Notes: generated from the letters alone by a model not told the origin. Counted from the first letter of the stretch, positions 54,262 to 63,400 are shown. The stretch is 64,000 bases of DNA from JAVBSN01 sp031556525 (GCA_031556525.1 JAVBSS010000006.1:1-64000), one strand, 5' to 3'. A program made the numbers and translations.

Positions 54262-55920
54262 TTATAATTCTTCTGCACGTTTAATAGCAGTATCTACATT
54301 TACACATATATTTTCTATTCCTATTTTCTCATCAAATCCACTTTTATGAATAATTGAAAGTGGTTGAGAATTTACATGAGACAATATTAGTGTTATTTTA
54401 CGTTTCTCACATTTTGCATACAATTGTTCCATGTTGCTCATAGCTGTTGCATCGATAGCTGTTACTCCACGCATTCTAAGAATTAAGCACTTGCATTTAT
54501 CATCTACATGTATATCAAGTATCTTATCTGCTGCCCCGAAAAACATTGGGCCTGTTATCTCATATACTAACGTATGCTTTGGCACTTCGCGAAGAGCAAT
54601 ATTTTCTGGATCTTCGTCTTCATCGGTATCATCACCAATATATTTCCAACTCTCAACTTCTGTAACTTCACTCATACGTTTCATAAATAGCACTGCTGCC
54701 AGTATAACCCCTACCTCTATTGCAACTACCAAATCGAACAATACTGTTAGTACAAATGTTGTTACTAACACAATAATGTCACTCTTAGGCGCTGTCTTAC
54801 ATAGGTGTAGAAACTCTTTCCACTCTGACATATTATAAGCTACTAAGAATAAAATTGCTGCTATTGCTGGCATTGGAATAAGTGCTGCGTACGGCATTAA
54901 TACTACTAATATTAACAATAATGTTACTGAATGTACCATGCCAGAAATTGGTGTACGTCCACCATTTTTCACATTTGCTGCTGTTCTTGCTATTGCTCCT
55001 GTTGCTGGTATTCCTCCAAGTAACGCAGAGGTAATATTGCCCGCTCCTTGAGCTATTAATTCCATATTTGAACGGTGTTTGCTATTTACCATATTATCCG
55101 ATACAACACATGACAATAATGATTCTATTGCCGCTAATACTGCTATTGTCACTGCGTCCGGAAATAGCTTTCTAATCATTGTAAAGCTTACATCTGGTAC
55201 TGCAAATGTTGGTAATCTGTTAGAAATATCATATAAATCTCCAATTGTATTTACCTTCATATCTATAAATCCTACCATCATAATACTTACTATAATAGCT
55301 ATTAATGACGCTGGTATCTTCTTAAAAAATCCTGGTAACATTGGCCATAGTATTAGTATTGCAAGACACACAACTCCTACTATTACTGCTTGCCAGTTAA
55401 TAGTATCAATAAACTTAACAACTGCTTCCATTTTCTCAACTGTCTCTACAATAGGTTCTTCACTTACAATTGATAGTCCCATAAAATCCTTTAATTGACC
55501 TATTAGTATTGTTATTGCTATTCCTGATGTAAATCCTGTTGTAATGGTGTTAGGGATATATTTTAAAAGACTACCCAATCTTAAAAGTCCCATTATAATT
55601 AGTAATATTCCTGCCATAATCGTAGCTATTGCTAATCCGCTTATACCATGCTGGGCAACAATTCCTGCTACTATGGTTGCAAATGCCGCAGTAGGTCCTG
55701 ATATCTGAACTCTACTTCCACCTAAAAATGATATTACAAATCCTGCCGTAATAGCCGTATATATTCCTTGTTCTGGTGCTACTCCAGATGCTATTGCCAA
55801 GGCAATAGATAAAGGTAGCGCAATAATTGCTACTATAATTCCTGCAATTACGTCTTTTATAAATTGTTCTTTTGTATAAGTTTTCATAACCGAAAACAAT
55901 TTTGGTTTTAACTTTTCCAT
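54262..55920 (-). CDS. SulP family anion transporter with STAS domain
   Basis: A 552-residue secondary transporter, about 10-12 transmembrane helices over residues 20-410 (GIIVAIIALPLSIALAIASGVAPEQGIYTAI split around 27-58; ISGPTAAFATIV near 73) and a C-terminal STAS domain (about 440-552, CLILRMRGVTAIDATAMSNM). Substrate could be sulfate, bicarbonate or dicarboxylate; sequence alone does not decide. GAGGGGC before the ATG. Confidence 0.93.
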   Translation of the reverse strand: MEKLKPKLFSVMKTYTKEQFIKDVIAGIIVAIIALPLSIALAIASGVAPEQGIYTAITAGFVISFLGGSRVQISGPTAAFATIVAGIVAQHGISGLAIATIMAGILLIIMGLLRLGSLLKYIPNTITTGFTSGIAITILIGQLKDFMGLSIVSEEPIVETVEKMEAVVKFIDTINWQAVIVGVVCLAILILWPMLPGFFKKIPASLIAIIVSIMMVGFIDMKVNTIGDLYDISNRLPTFAVPDVSFTMIRKLFPDAVTIAVLAAIESLLSCVVSDNMVNSKHRSNMELIAQGAGNITSALLGGIPATGAIARTAANVKNGGRTPISGMVHSVTLLLILVVLMPYAALIPMPAIAAILFLVAYNMSEWKEFLHLCKTAPKSDIIVLVTTFVLTVLFDLVVAIEVGVILAAVLFMKRMSEVTEVESWKYIGDDTDEDEDPENIALREVPKHTLVYEITGPMFFGAADKILDIHVDDKCKCLILRMRGVTAIDATAMSNMEQLYAKCEKRKITLILSHVNSQPLSIIHKSGFDEKIGIENICVNVDTAIKRAEEL

Positions 55921-55965
55921 GTATTTGCCCCTCTTTTGTATATGTTTAATAGTACTTCGATTAAT

Positions 55966-55994
55966 AATATACGGCTAAACAAACAGATTTTCAA
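55966..55994 (-). promoter_or_regulatory. Probable promoter of the SulP gene
   Basis: TTGAAA (55989-55994), 17-base spacer, TATATT (55966-55971) on the minus strand, start near 55959 and leader about 40 bases. It overlaps a weak hairpin after the mutS-like gene. Confidence 0.65.
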
Positions 55995-56014
55995 GGATTT
56001 TCTGTTATTTTTTG

Positions 56015-57919
56015 CTATTCTTTTCCATGGTCGACAATTATATCTTCACTATACTTTCGCTCTATCTCATGTCGTGCTTTACGAACTTCCACTGAATCAA
56101 ACACTATCGAAAAGTCATAATCTGCTGGATATAGTTCTGATGCCGCTACTTGAAGTTTCACCCTTTTGTGATTTATCCATATCTTCTTATTAGGCAATTG
56201 AACTCTTAGAATACCTTTATCATTTATCGGCTCACATACGATTCCTATCTTCTTATCAGGATATATCATAACACTGTCACCACGATTATATTTCTCTGTA
56301 AGCGCTTGTTTATTAGTAGGCTGTTTTTTCTTCTTAATATGACTTCCTCTCTCTCGTACTAATCGGTCATCTTCATCAAACGTGATTGCTTTCGCTTCTT
56401 CTCCATAAGCTGCCATCATTGCCCTATTTAACATAGCACCTGGCATACCTAACTTCTTAGCTATATAGAGGGCACAACTTTCTCCTGCCTCTCCAATTAC
56501 AAGTTGATACTGTGGTCGCAAGCTTTCTTTGTCAAAGGTCATCCTAGCATTTATAACTCCATCTTCCTTATCTGCATAATTCTTTACCTCTGGATAATGA
56601 GTAGTTACTAAATACAATGCTCCACTATTTTTTAATTCATCTAATATGGCTATAGCTATTCCCATTCCTTCTGTAGGATCAGTTCCAGAACCTAATTCGT
56701 CTAAGATAACTAAGCTATCTCTATTTGCTTTCTTAAGTATCTCTAATACATTTGTTATATGCGCTGAAAATGTGGATAGGTTCTCTGATAGATTCTGACC
56801 ATCTCCAATATCACATAATATTGCATTATTCATACATATATTAGCCTTCTCGCAAGCTACATGAAGCCCCGCTTGAGCCATCATTGAGTTAAGTGCAACT
56901 GTTTTAATAGCTACTGTTTTACCACCTGTATTAGGTCCTGTAATTATTACACCGTTTACACCTTTTCCTATCTCAAAGTTAAGTGGTACATTAATAGCTT
57001 TATCCATTAGAGGATGTCTTCCGTTAACTATCTTGATATACCTATCTGTATTAATATTAGGTTGTATGCCGTCACATTCGATACTTAGCTTTGCTTTTGC
57101 AAACATGAAATCCAACTTCTCAATTGTCTGATTATTCATGCTAATTATATCTGCTGTATCTGCTAACATTCCTGTTAAAGTATATAGAATTCTTCTAACT
57201 TCATTCTCTTCATCTATTCTAAGTTCTTGCAATTCGGCATAATATTTTGCTACTGATGTAGGCTCAATGAATAAAGTATTACCTGTTGATGATTTGTCAA
57301 TTATAGAACCACTAATTCTAAACTTACATTCTTTCTTTACCGGAATACAGATATGACCATTTCTCATAGTACTAAAATTATCTGACATAGCATCTTTGTT
57401 GACTTTCATTGCTGAATCCGCTTTTTCACGCATTTTAGCCTCAGCACGGTCAATACTGTCTCTTACAGACTTTAATTGCTTGGAAGCAAAGTCATCAACT
57501 TTGCCATTTCTGATTTTCAAGTTCAATTCTTCTCTAATATCATCTAGAGATTCTAGGTTTTCCACGTAGTAAGCTAATCCTATATCATATTGCTTGCATT
57601 TGTTCAGATAATCTTTAAGTCTTCTTACCGCTGTTAAAACCATTCCAATATTGGTTAATTGTTCTGGACTAAGGCAACCACCCTTGCTAGCTATAGTAAT
57701 CAAATCATCAATACCCTCAAGAGGGGTAATAGGTGGATTACCACATTTCTCAATCATTTCTCTAGCTTCGGATGTATCTCGTAGTCTTGCAGTTACTTCT
57801 ATCTCGGATAAATATGGTTGTAGTCCTGCAAGATTATTCTTTGCTTTTTCTGTGTATGCATATTCTATTAATTTTTCTTTTATTTTATTAAATTCCAACA
57901 TGTTTTCTATGTTTAACAT
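56015..57919 (-). CDS. MutS2-like ATPase without Smr domain
   Basis: A 634-residue MutS-family protein of the MutS2 type: core and clamp regions (1-300), P-loop ATPase (GPNTGGKTVAIKT near 322, LDELGSGTDPTEGMGIA near 405, VTTHYPEVK near 436) and a KOW-like segment (YNRGDSVMIYPDKKIGIV near 550). MutS2/RqcU proteins usually have about 780 residues and end in a Smr nuclease domain; here that part and most of the long coiled coil are missing while the stop is clean, so it is a short paralogue rather than an obvious truncation. Start at ATG 57917-57919 with GGAGG upstream. Recombination or ribosome-rescue role is inferred from the family. Confidence 0.85.
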   Translation of the reverse strand: MLNIENMLEFNKIKEKLIEYAYTEKAKNNLAGLQPYLSEIEVTARLRDTSEAREMIEKCGNPPITPLEGIDDLITIASKGGCLSPEQLTNIGMVLTAVRRLKDYLNKCKQYDIGLAYYVENLESLDDIREELNLKIRNGKVDDFASKQLKSVRDSIDRAEAKMREKADSAMKVNKDAMSDNFSTMRNGHICIPVKKECKFRISGSIIDKSSTGNTLFIEPTSVAKYYAELQELRIDEENEVRRILYTLTGMLADTADIISMNNQTIEKLDFMFAKAKLSIECDGIQPNINTDRYIKIVNGRHPLMDKAINVPLNFEIGKGVNGVIITGPNTGGKTVAIKTVALNSMMAQAGLHVACEKANICMNNAILCDIGDGQNLSENLSTFSAHITNVLEILKKANRDSLVILDELGSGTDPTEGMGIAIAILDELKNSGALYLVTTHYPEVKNYADKEDGVINARMTFDKESLRPQYQLVIGEAGESCALYIAKKLGMPGAMLNRAMMAAYGEEAKAITFDEDDRLVRERGSHIKKKKQPTNKQALTEKYNRGDSVMIYPDKKIGIVCEPINDKGILRVQLPNKKIWINHKRVKLQVAASELYPADYDFSIVFDSVEVRKARHEIERKYSEDIIVDHGKE

Positions 57920-58012
57920 CTTATATTCCTCCATATATATAATTACATAAATATCTACCTTATGGATATATACTAAAATAGAATATCGCTTGCGAGATTC
58001 CTGCAGAACATT

Positions 58013-58048
58013 TTTTAGTAAATAAAGGTTCGCCTTTATTTACTAAAA
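58013..58048 (-). terminator. Perfect bidirectional hairpin (second terminator)
   Basis: TTTTAGTAAATAAAGG and its exact complement around a TTCG tetraloop, 36 bases in total, with T/A runs at both ends. It backs up the terminator of the small RNA upstream. Confidence 0.85.
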
Positions 58049-58072
58049 AAAGCACGACTATACAGTCATGCT
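58044..58072 (-). terminator. Terminator of the structured small RNA
   Basis: AGCATGACT / AGTCGTGCT stem (one G-U) with a 4-base loop, followed by seven T's on the minus strand. Confidence 0.85.
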
Positions 58073-58263
58073 AAAAGTACGTAAAAATAAATATATTTGT
58101 ACGAAGTGTTATAGCATATAGTAAGGTAGATGTACCGATTGTAATATCGGCAAAAGGGCATAACTATAGCGTAATCAATAGTCATTCCTTATACAACTAT
58201 GCAGTTGCTGTGTATCTATCTTACGACACGTAACAAACACTTCACTCACTTTCCTAATAATAT
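58051..58263 (-). ncRNA. Structured small RNA, possibly 6S-like
   Basis: About 210 bases with a promoter, strong terminators and no open frame. The ends pair: GAAGTGTT (58236-58243) with AACACTTC (58103-58110), then GTAAG-ATAGAT-AC (58212-58224) with GTACATCTACCTTAC (58121-58135). Inside lie three hairpins: CAACT-GCAT-AGTTG, GGAATGACTAT with ATAGTTATGCC (11 bp, one mismatch, one G-U), and CCGAT-ATTACA-ATCGG. A long closing stem, a central open region with small hairpins on both strands and one terminal stem is the topology of 6S RNA, and the size fits. It could instead be the leader of the mutS2-like gene. Sequence signatures of 6S cannot be confirmed by eye. Confidence 0.5.
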
Positions 58264-58269
58264 GTGATT

Positions 58270-58299
58270 ATTATAGTATGGATTTGGGGGGATTGTCTA
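58270..58299 (-). promoter_or_regulatory. Promoter of the structured small RNA
   Basis: TAGACA (58294-58299), 18-base spacer with a C-rich stretch, TATAAT (58270-58275) on the minus strand; start near 58263. Confidence 0.6.
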
Positions 58300-58309
58300 G
58301 GGGTAATTC

Positions 58310-58780
58310 TTATTCTATTTCTTTTCTATGGTTAAGATGTATTCCGATATGTCCAATTCCTAATATAATAACGGATATTATCATAAATATATTTTTCCCG
58401 TATATTCCAAGTACAAAAAATGCAATAATAGGCAGTGTTGCTCCTGCTACTGGAACCCCAAGCAAACTACTAAAAAAATCTTTCATTGTTTTCTCACTTC
58501 TAAAATACCTAACCCACCATATTTCATATAAAACAATTATTATAAATGCTAATAATAACCATAAACTCCATGGTGAAATCTTATATATATTAAAGTCCTT
58601 AAATATTATAGCCACACATGATACTAGCATTTGACCAATTCGCTCAAACATTAATAGTATTCTATTTTCGTTGATAACATATTTCTCGTAATCTTTTGGT
58701 TGATTGTTTGCCCATATTATATTAGGTATAAATAGTGATAGTAGAAAAATTAGTCCGATGTATGAAAATCCAAAATTCAT
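58310..58780 (-). CDS. Four-helix membrane protein of unknown function
   Basis: A 156-residue protein with predicted transmembrane segments at about 5-23, 72-92, 112-128 and 130-148. No catalytic motif. The start has a GAAGGAGTAG site. Its end overlaps the promoter region of the small RNA. Similar small membrane proteins are common in Clostridia; function unknown. Confidence 0.75.
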   Translation of the reverse strand: MNFGFSYIGLIFLLSLFIPNIIWANNQPKDYEKYVINENRILLMFERIGQMLVSCVAIIFKDFNIYKISPWSLWLLLAFIIIVLYEIWWVRYFRSEKTMKDFFSSLLGVPVAGATLPIIAFFVLGIYGKNIFMIISVIILGIGHIGIHLNHRKEIE

Positions 58781-58875
58781 ATGATAGCTACTCCTTCGTA
58801 TGTAAATATTTATGTCTAGTTTACTTCTTGTATAATACTACATTTTGCCCTATATTTAAATATTTATAATTTTTG

Positions 58876-58904
58876 TTGGTTAATCATAGATAGTGATGTA
58901 TAAT
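58876..58904 (+). promoter_or_regulatory. Probable promoter of the lipase gene
   Basis: TTGGTT (58876-58881), 17-base spacer, TATAAT (58899-58904) on the plus strand; start near 58911, leader about 33 bases. Confidence 0.65.
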
Positions 58905-58943
58905 AAATGTTGATTTTTATTGATTTTACTAAGGAGATACGTC

Positions 58944-60296
58944 ATGAAATTTATAAAATTATCTGATAAACTTTTTTACCTTATAAACATACTTATATAT
59001 AGCATCTGTATTAATTGTTTTTCTCTGATTATTAGTCTAGACAAAGTCTACACTATTCCTGTCCTCATTATAGGTATGCTATTTGTTAACACCCTTCCCG
59101 TATTACCAAACAGTATTATTCCTAATTTCAAGCTTAACGTCTGTTACCACGGCACTGCTGCTTTGAAGATTTTTCTATGGTCTTGTTTGCTTTCTGTAAT
59201 CAGTAATATTGGACTAGCATTTTACTTTCTTCCTGACCAATGGGGGCTATGGATATTAAGTATTGTTGTAGCTATTGTAGCTCTAAATGTTCTATTCTGG
59301 AACGGCATGATAAGTGTATATAGCTGTTCTGTTCAATTAGGTGTTAATCATAGAGTTGTCGGCATCCTATGTGGAATGGTTCCTGTATTAAATCTAATTA
59401 TGCTACATAGAATTCTTAAAACAGTATCAAATGAAATTAGTTTTGAAACTGAAAAGGCTATACTTAATTCTAGTAGAATTGATGAGCAAATATGTAATAC
59501 CAAATATCCTATTCTATTAGTACATGGTGTGTTCTTTAGGGATTTTAAACATCTTAATTACTGGGGACGTATTCCTGATGAACTAATTAAAAATGGAGCT
59601 ACTATATTCTATGGTAATCATCATTCTGCTGCTTCTGTAGCTGACTGTGCTGAGGAATTAACTAATAGAATTAAAGAAATTATTAAAGAAACTGGTTCTG
59701 AAAAGGTTAATATTATTGCCCACTCAAAGGGTGGTATTGATTGTCGTTATGCCATAAATTTCTGTGGTGCTGCTCCTTATGTTGCATCTCTAACGACTAT
59801 TAATTCTCCTCACAGCGGTTGCGAATTTGCTGACTATCTATTAAATAAAATACCTGAGGGCATGAAGAATAAAGTTGCTAAAACATATAATGGAACTCTT
59901 AAGAAATTAGGTGACGAAAATCCTGATTTTATAGCTGCTATGGAAGACTTAACTGCAAGTAATTGTCTTGAGCTTAATAGCACTATTTCGGCAGCAGAGG
60001 TAAGTGATTATGTATATTGTCAAAGTGTTGGATCAAAATTAAACCATGCTATTAACGGAAAGTTTCCACTTAATTTTACTTATCCATTGGTTAAGCATTT
60101 TGATGGATATAATGATGGTCTTGTATCTGATAAATCTTGCGTATGGGGTGAACGTCATCAGTTCTTAACTGTTGATGGTATAAGAGGTATATCTCATGGT
60201 GATATGATTGATCTGAATAGAGAGAATATTACCGGATTCGATGTAAGAGAGTTTTATGTGCAGTTGGTTAGGGAGTTGAAAGAGAAGGGGTTGTAA
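58944..60296 (+). CDS. Membrane-anchored triacylglycerol lipase-like protein
   Basis: A 450-residue protein: about five or six N-terminal transmembrane helices (to about residue 165), then an alpha/beta-hydrolase lipase domain. Motifs: oxyanion region YPILLVHGVFFRD near 190, nucleophile elbow IIAHSKGGIDCRY with Ser261, Asp in NDGLVSD (about 391) and His in RGISHGDMID (about 418). It likely hydrolyses lipid esters at the membrane. Start at ATG 58944 with AAGGAG 8 bases upstream. The fusion of a polytopic membrane part to a lipase is less common than secreted lipases. Confidence 0.88.
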   Translation: MKFIKLSDKLFYLINILIYSICINCFSLIISLDKVYTIPVLIIGMLFVNTLPVLPNSIIPNFKLNVCYHGTAALKIFLWSCLLSVISNIGLAFYFLPDQWGLWILSIVVAIVALNVLFWNGMISVYSCSVQLGVNHRVVGILCGMVPVLNLIMLHRILKTVSNEISFETEKAILNSSRIDEQICNTKYPILLVHGVFFRDFKHLNYWGRIPDELIKNGATIFYGNHHSAASVADCAEELTNRIKEIIKETGSEKVNIIAHSKGGIDCRYAINFCGAAPYVASLTTINSPHSGCEFADYLLNKIPEGMKNKVAKTYNGTLKKLGDENPDFIAAMEDLTASNCLELNSTISAAEVSDYVYCQSVGSKLNHAINGKFPLNFTYPLVKHFDGYNDGLVSDKSCVWGERHQFLTVDGIRGISHGDMIDLNRENITGFDVREFYVQLVRELKEKGL

Positions 60297-60315
60297 TCCA
60301 CCTTCTCTTAATTTT
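60281..60315 (+). terminator. Bidirectional terminator between lipase and channel genes
   Basis: AGAGAAGG / CCTTCTCT stem with an extra GG/CC pair, the lipase stop in the loop, followed by TAATTTTTATTT. Also suits the convergent channel gene. Confidence 0.8.
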
Positions 60316-61028
60316 TATTTATCCTTCTTAATTTCTTCCATATAACCTGCAGTAATTATTCCCGCTGGCAATGCAATAATAGCCACTCCAAATATAGACG
60401 ATATCATAGTTACTACTCTTCCAATAGTTGATACTGGATATATATCACCATATCCTACTGTTGTTAATGAAACTGTTGACCAATAGACTGCATCAAAAAA
60501 TGTTTTAAATGTGTCTGGTTCAACATTAAATACAACTAATGATGATATTAATATGTAGGCTACCGCTAATATACCTACAGCAATAAAGTTTTCTTTTGTA
60601 TTTTTCAGCACTTGTATAATTATCTGTATGCTTTTTGAGTATCTCATAACTTTAAATACCCGGAATACCCTAAATGTTCTAAATAGCCTAAATAATTTAA
60701 ACAATTTGAATCCACTATTTAATAATGATATTGATGGTAAAATTGATAATAAATCAATAATTGCCATAAATGAAAATGGATATCTAACAAATGATAATAT
60801 TGATTTTCTATCATATTTGTAATCAGATGTTACTAATCGCGATATATAATCAATAATAAATATTATCATTGCTATCTTGTCAACTATATGAAATACCAAT
60901 AAGTCTTGCTTAAATGCCAAAGGAATAATGCTAATAAATATAGTTACCATCATAAAATAATCATAAATCGCACTTATTCTATCTTCCCCATCTGATAATT
61001 CAATTATTTCAAATATTCGTTTTCTCAT
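60315..61028 (-). CDS. Voltage-gated potassium channel (Kv-like)
   Basis: A 237-residue six-helix channel subunit. S1-S3 occupy about 20-110; S4 is FKLFKLFRLFRTFRVFRVFK (about 107-126) with a basic residue every third position; S5 follows; the pore has STVSLTTVGYGDIYPVS near 189 with the TVGYGD selectivity filter; S6 is GVAIIALPAGIITAGYM. All landmarks of a tetrameric Kv channel are present with a short cytoplasmic N-terminus and no RCK or cyclic-nucleotide domain. Confidence 0.95.
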   Translation of the reverse strand: MRKRIFEIIELSDGEDRISAIYDYFMMVTIFISIIPLAFKQDLLVFHIVDKIAMIIFIIDYISRLVTSDYKYDRKSILSFVRYPFSFMAIIDLLSILPSISLLNSGFKLFKLFRLFRTFRVFRVFKVMRYSKSIQIIIQVLKNTKENFIAVGILAVAYILISSLVVFNVEPDTFKTFFDAVYWSTVSLTTVGYGDIYPVSTIGRVVTMISSIFGVAIIALPAGIITAGYMEEIKKDK

Positions 61029-61043
61029 AGGTAATAATTCCTT

Positions 61044-61517
61044 CTATTTATTAACCATTCTTGCTTTTGCAGTACAGTTTTCTACAGTTAATTTGAATAC
61101 TCTTGTCTGTGGTAGTACTTTCTCGTTAAACATAAAATCTTCCTTGTGATAATGCTTCATTAATATGCACAACGCCTTATACTTTTCTTCATCAGAAACT
61201 ATTTCCATTATACCTTGCCCTATTACACTTTCATATTCCATGGTGCAGCTTCCTTTTTCCTCGTCAGCTACCAAACGATGTGAACAATCCATCTCGAAGC
61301 TTGCCTTATTGTTCTTAGCCATTAGTTCATACTTCTTACCTTCTAATGCTCCATGAAAATATAGGGTGATTGTTTCATCTTCTACTATCATACCAAAGTT
61401 TAATGGTAATACATATGGATATTCATCGTCATGTAAAGCTATTCGACATACATCACACTTTTCGATTATATCTACTATTTTGTTGAAGTCTGTTATTTCT
61501 CTGTCTGATCTTCTCAT
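61044..61517 (-). CDS. Pyridoxamine 5'-phosphate oxidase fold protein (NimA-like)
   Basis: A 157-residue split-barrel flavoprotein of the NimA/PNPOx-related group: RIALHDDEYPYVLPLNFGM near 25, YFHGALEGKKYELM near 53 and VIGQGIMEIV near 98. Flavin binding is likely; members include nitroimidazole-detoxifying and haem-binding proteins, so the substrate is open. Located between the K+ channel gene and a NUDIX gene with short gaps. Confidence 0.88.
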   Translation of the reverse strand: MRRSDREITDFNKIVDIIEKCDVCRIALHDDEYPYVLPLNFGMIVEDETITLYFHGALEGKKYELMAKNNKASFEMDCSHRLVADEEKGSCTMEYESVIGQGIMEIVSDEEKYKALCILMKHYHKEDFMFNEKVLPQTRVFKLTVENCTAKARMVNK

Positions 61518-61529
61518 GGTGTGCCTTTC

Positions 61530-61916
61530 TTATATATATGATTTTATCTTTTCTATTAAATCTTTGTCTGCAGGGAGCCAATCTAGACTATCCAAAGTAT
61601 CTTTAGTTAACCATTTTGAATCACTATGTTCCTTCAAAATCATTTCTCCTGATTGAATAGAACAAACAAAGCAATCCATGCTTAAATGAAATTGTGGATA
61701 ATCATATTCTACTGTATCAATTAATTTTCCTACCTCTATGTCTATATCTAATTCTTCTTTTATTTCTCGCTTCAGAGCCTGCTGAGGTGTTTCTCCATCT
61801 TCAATCTTACCACCCGGGAATTCCCATCCACCTTCAAATTCTCCATAACCTCTTTGAGTTGCAAATACTTTATCACTAGATATTATAATTGCCGCTACTA
61901 CTTTTATTATCTTCAT
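61530..61916 (-). CDS. NUDIX hydrolase (MutT/8-oxo-dGTP diphosphatase-like)
   Basis: A 128-residue protein with a full Nudix box GKIEDGETPQQALKREIKEEL near 38 (GX5EX7REUXEEXGU type, ending with Asp where Gly is usual) and the MutT-like end WLPADKDLIEKI. Likely cleans oxidised nucleotides. Start at ATG 61914-61916 with GGAGG upstream. Confidence 0.92.
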   Translation of the reverse strand: MKIIKVVAAIIISSDKVFATQRGYGEFEGGWEFPGGKIEDGETPQQALKREIKEELDIDIEVGKLIDTVEYDYPQFHLSMDCFVCSIQSGEMILKEHSDSKWLTKDTLDSLDWLPADKDLIEKIKSYI

Positions 61917-61949
61917 TATTTCCTCCATATTTAAGCATTTGCTATATAC

Positions 61950-62522
61950 TCATATATATCTTCTCTTATAGGTGTATCTACATAATTGACTAAACTCATT
62001 TACAATTTCTAAAGCATATTCTCCTTGATTAGTAGACACTATTTTAGTATTCCACTCCCTATTCTTAGTCAAAGCATTCAACGTCATATTTGAACTACCT
62101 ACAATTATTCTATATATAGCTTCTTTTTTAAAGATATATCCTTTTGTATGAAATCCCTCGTTAGCTTCATTAACTGAATACATTTTTATCGTAATATTTT
62201 TTAATTCTGCTAATTTCTTTAAAGCCTTTGGTTCACTAAAATTCAAATAATCTGTAGTAAGAATACGCCCCTTTATATTGCGTTCTTCTAACTCTTTTAA
62301 TGTCTGCAATAACGGTGTTATTCCACTCATCGTGATAAATGCAACACTTATATCAAATTCTTCACATGCCAAAAGCTCATCCTCTATGGATGAGAGTACC
62401 TTTCGACCTTCCTTGTAATTATTTGAAACAAACTGTGGTTTGTATGCCAGATTCGATAGCTAGGTTCTATCTATAAATGCTGTTGTTAAACCTTGATTTA
62501 GTTGTTCAATTTTATCACTCAT
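61950..62522 (-). pseudogene. Remnant of a helicase/PLD-domain gene with in-frame stop
   Basis: Reading from an ATG at 62520-62522, one frame gives an N-terminal segment (ending AFIDRT), then a TAG at 62460-62462, then continues in the same frame for about 170 codons as a phospholipase-D-like domain (VAFITMSGITPLLQTLKELE; HTKGYIFKKEAIYRIIVGSSNMTLN). This is the start of the large DEAD/DEAH helicases with an N-terminal PLD domain and DUF3427. The helicase part is absent: the frame ends at 61950 soon after, and another frame encodes VDTPIREDIYEYIANA up to a stop, as if an internal deletion joined the two ends of the gene. A shorter protein could begin at 62372 but lacks a ribosome site. Confidence 0.8.
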
Positions 62523-62627
62523 AATATTATCCTTAGTGTAGTTATCGTTCTATTATATAATATATAGATTTTAACATATTTTTCGACATAAAACTATACT
62601 ATTAATCATGTTTTATATATTTAAGTC
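62523..62627. other. AT-rich spacer
   Basis: About 105 bases of AT-rich sequence between the helicase remnant's start and the first repeat motif, with no gene or clear promoter seen. Confidence 0.4.
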
Positions 62628-62668
62628 TTACACTACATTTTTTGACTTTTCATTATTTTGTAGTGTAA
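62628..62668. repeat. TTACACTACA inverted repeat (downstream of NTase cassette)
   Basis: TTACACTACA at 62628-62637 and its complement TGTAGTGTAA at 62659-62668, 21 bases apart. The same 10-mer recurs on the other side of the two-gene cassette. As RNA it gives a 10-bp hairpin without a T run. Confidence 0.75.
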
Positions 62669-62716
62669 ATTTTGCTCCCTAGCAAAATGCCCGCACTATA
62701 AATTCATGGCGCAAAA

Positions 62717-63388
62717 TCATACAAATAGTTCAATAAAATTCTTCTTTGTAACATCCTCAACTATTGCTAATTGTTTCTTAGATAGATTATTATATACCTC
62801 TTTTAGTTTATCCATATGATATTCACTTTGCTTTATATGTACCAAAATCTCTTCCACTGCCATAATATCCTTTTGCTTTTTACTACTTGGTACGCGGGTT
62901 GGATTTGTTAAGATCTTTTGTATTACATAAACCGCAGGTTCTGGCACAATTAATTTATATCCATTTTGTTCAATTTCACATGCATAATCTGCGAGTATAT
63001 TTATAACTCTTAATCCTTCCGACTTTATTCCAAGTGATCTTATATGATATGGATTTTTAGCGCCTGATCCCATTACTCTCGTCAAAAATTCTAATTCCAA
63101 TAAATCTTCTTTATAAAATTTAGATACTTCAGAATACGGATCCTCCGAATATACGAATCCATATTCTTTCATCTTTGAAATTAATGGCACTTTTTCATTT
63201 GGAATATTGATATTCCTATAAAAGAAATCAACATCCCTAGTTCTAATATTAGGTATAAAAACAGTATCAAATAACGGTGGGAATAAATATTCAGCCCAAC
63301 TTCCTATAACCATTACATGCTGTAATATATTTAATTCATCTAACGCTTTTATTGTTTCCCAAAATGCATCTTCTTGTCTTTTTTCCAT
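62717..63388 (-). CDS. Nucleotidyltransferase-fold protein (GSU2403-like)
   Basis: A 223-residue protein with a nucleotidyltransferase-type start: VMVIGSWAEYLF near 24, then NIRTRDVDFFYRN near 46, i.e. the GS...DxD pattern. The rest is helical with EPAVYVIQKILTNPTRVPSSKKQKDI near 149 (Lys-rich, likely substrate- or partner-binding). It resembles GSU2403-type proteins and, in logic, AbiEii toxins. Target unknown. It follows the small-protein gene by 12 bases, so both form one operon, flanked by 10-bp repeat motifs. Confidence 0.78.
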   Translation of the reverse strand: MEKRQEDAFWETIKALDELNILQHVMVIGSWAEYLFPPLFDTVFIPNIRTRDVDFFYRNINIPNEKVPLISKMKEYGFVYSEDPYSEVSKFYKEDLLELEFLTRVMGSGAKNPYHIRSLGIKSEGLRVINILADYACEIEQNGYKLIVPEPAVYVIQKILTNPTRVPSSKKQKDIMAVEEILVHIKQSEYHMDKLKEVYNNLSKKQLAIVEDVTKKNFIELFV

Positions 63389-63400
63389 TAACTATTCTCC

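Noticed and set aside
55079..55498. Plus-strand frame opposite the SulP gene
   Set aside because: Antisense to a well-defined transporter, low-complexity Thr/Ile composition, no ribosome site.
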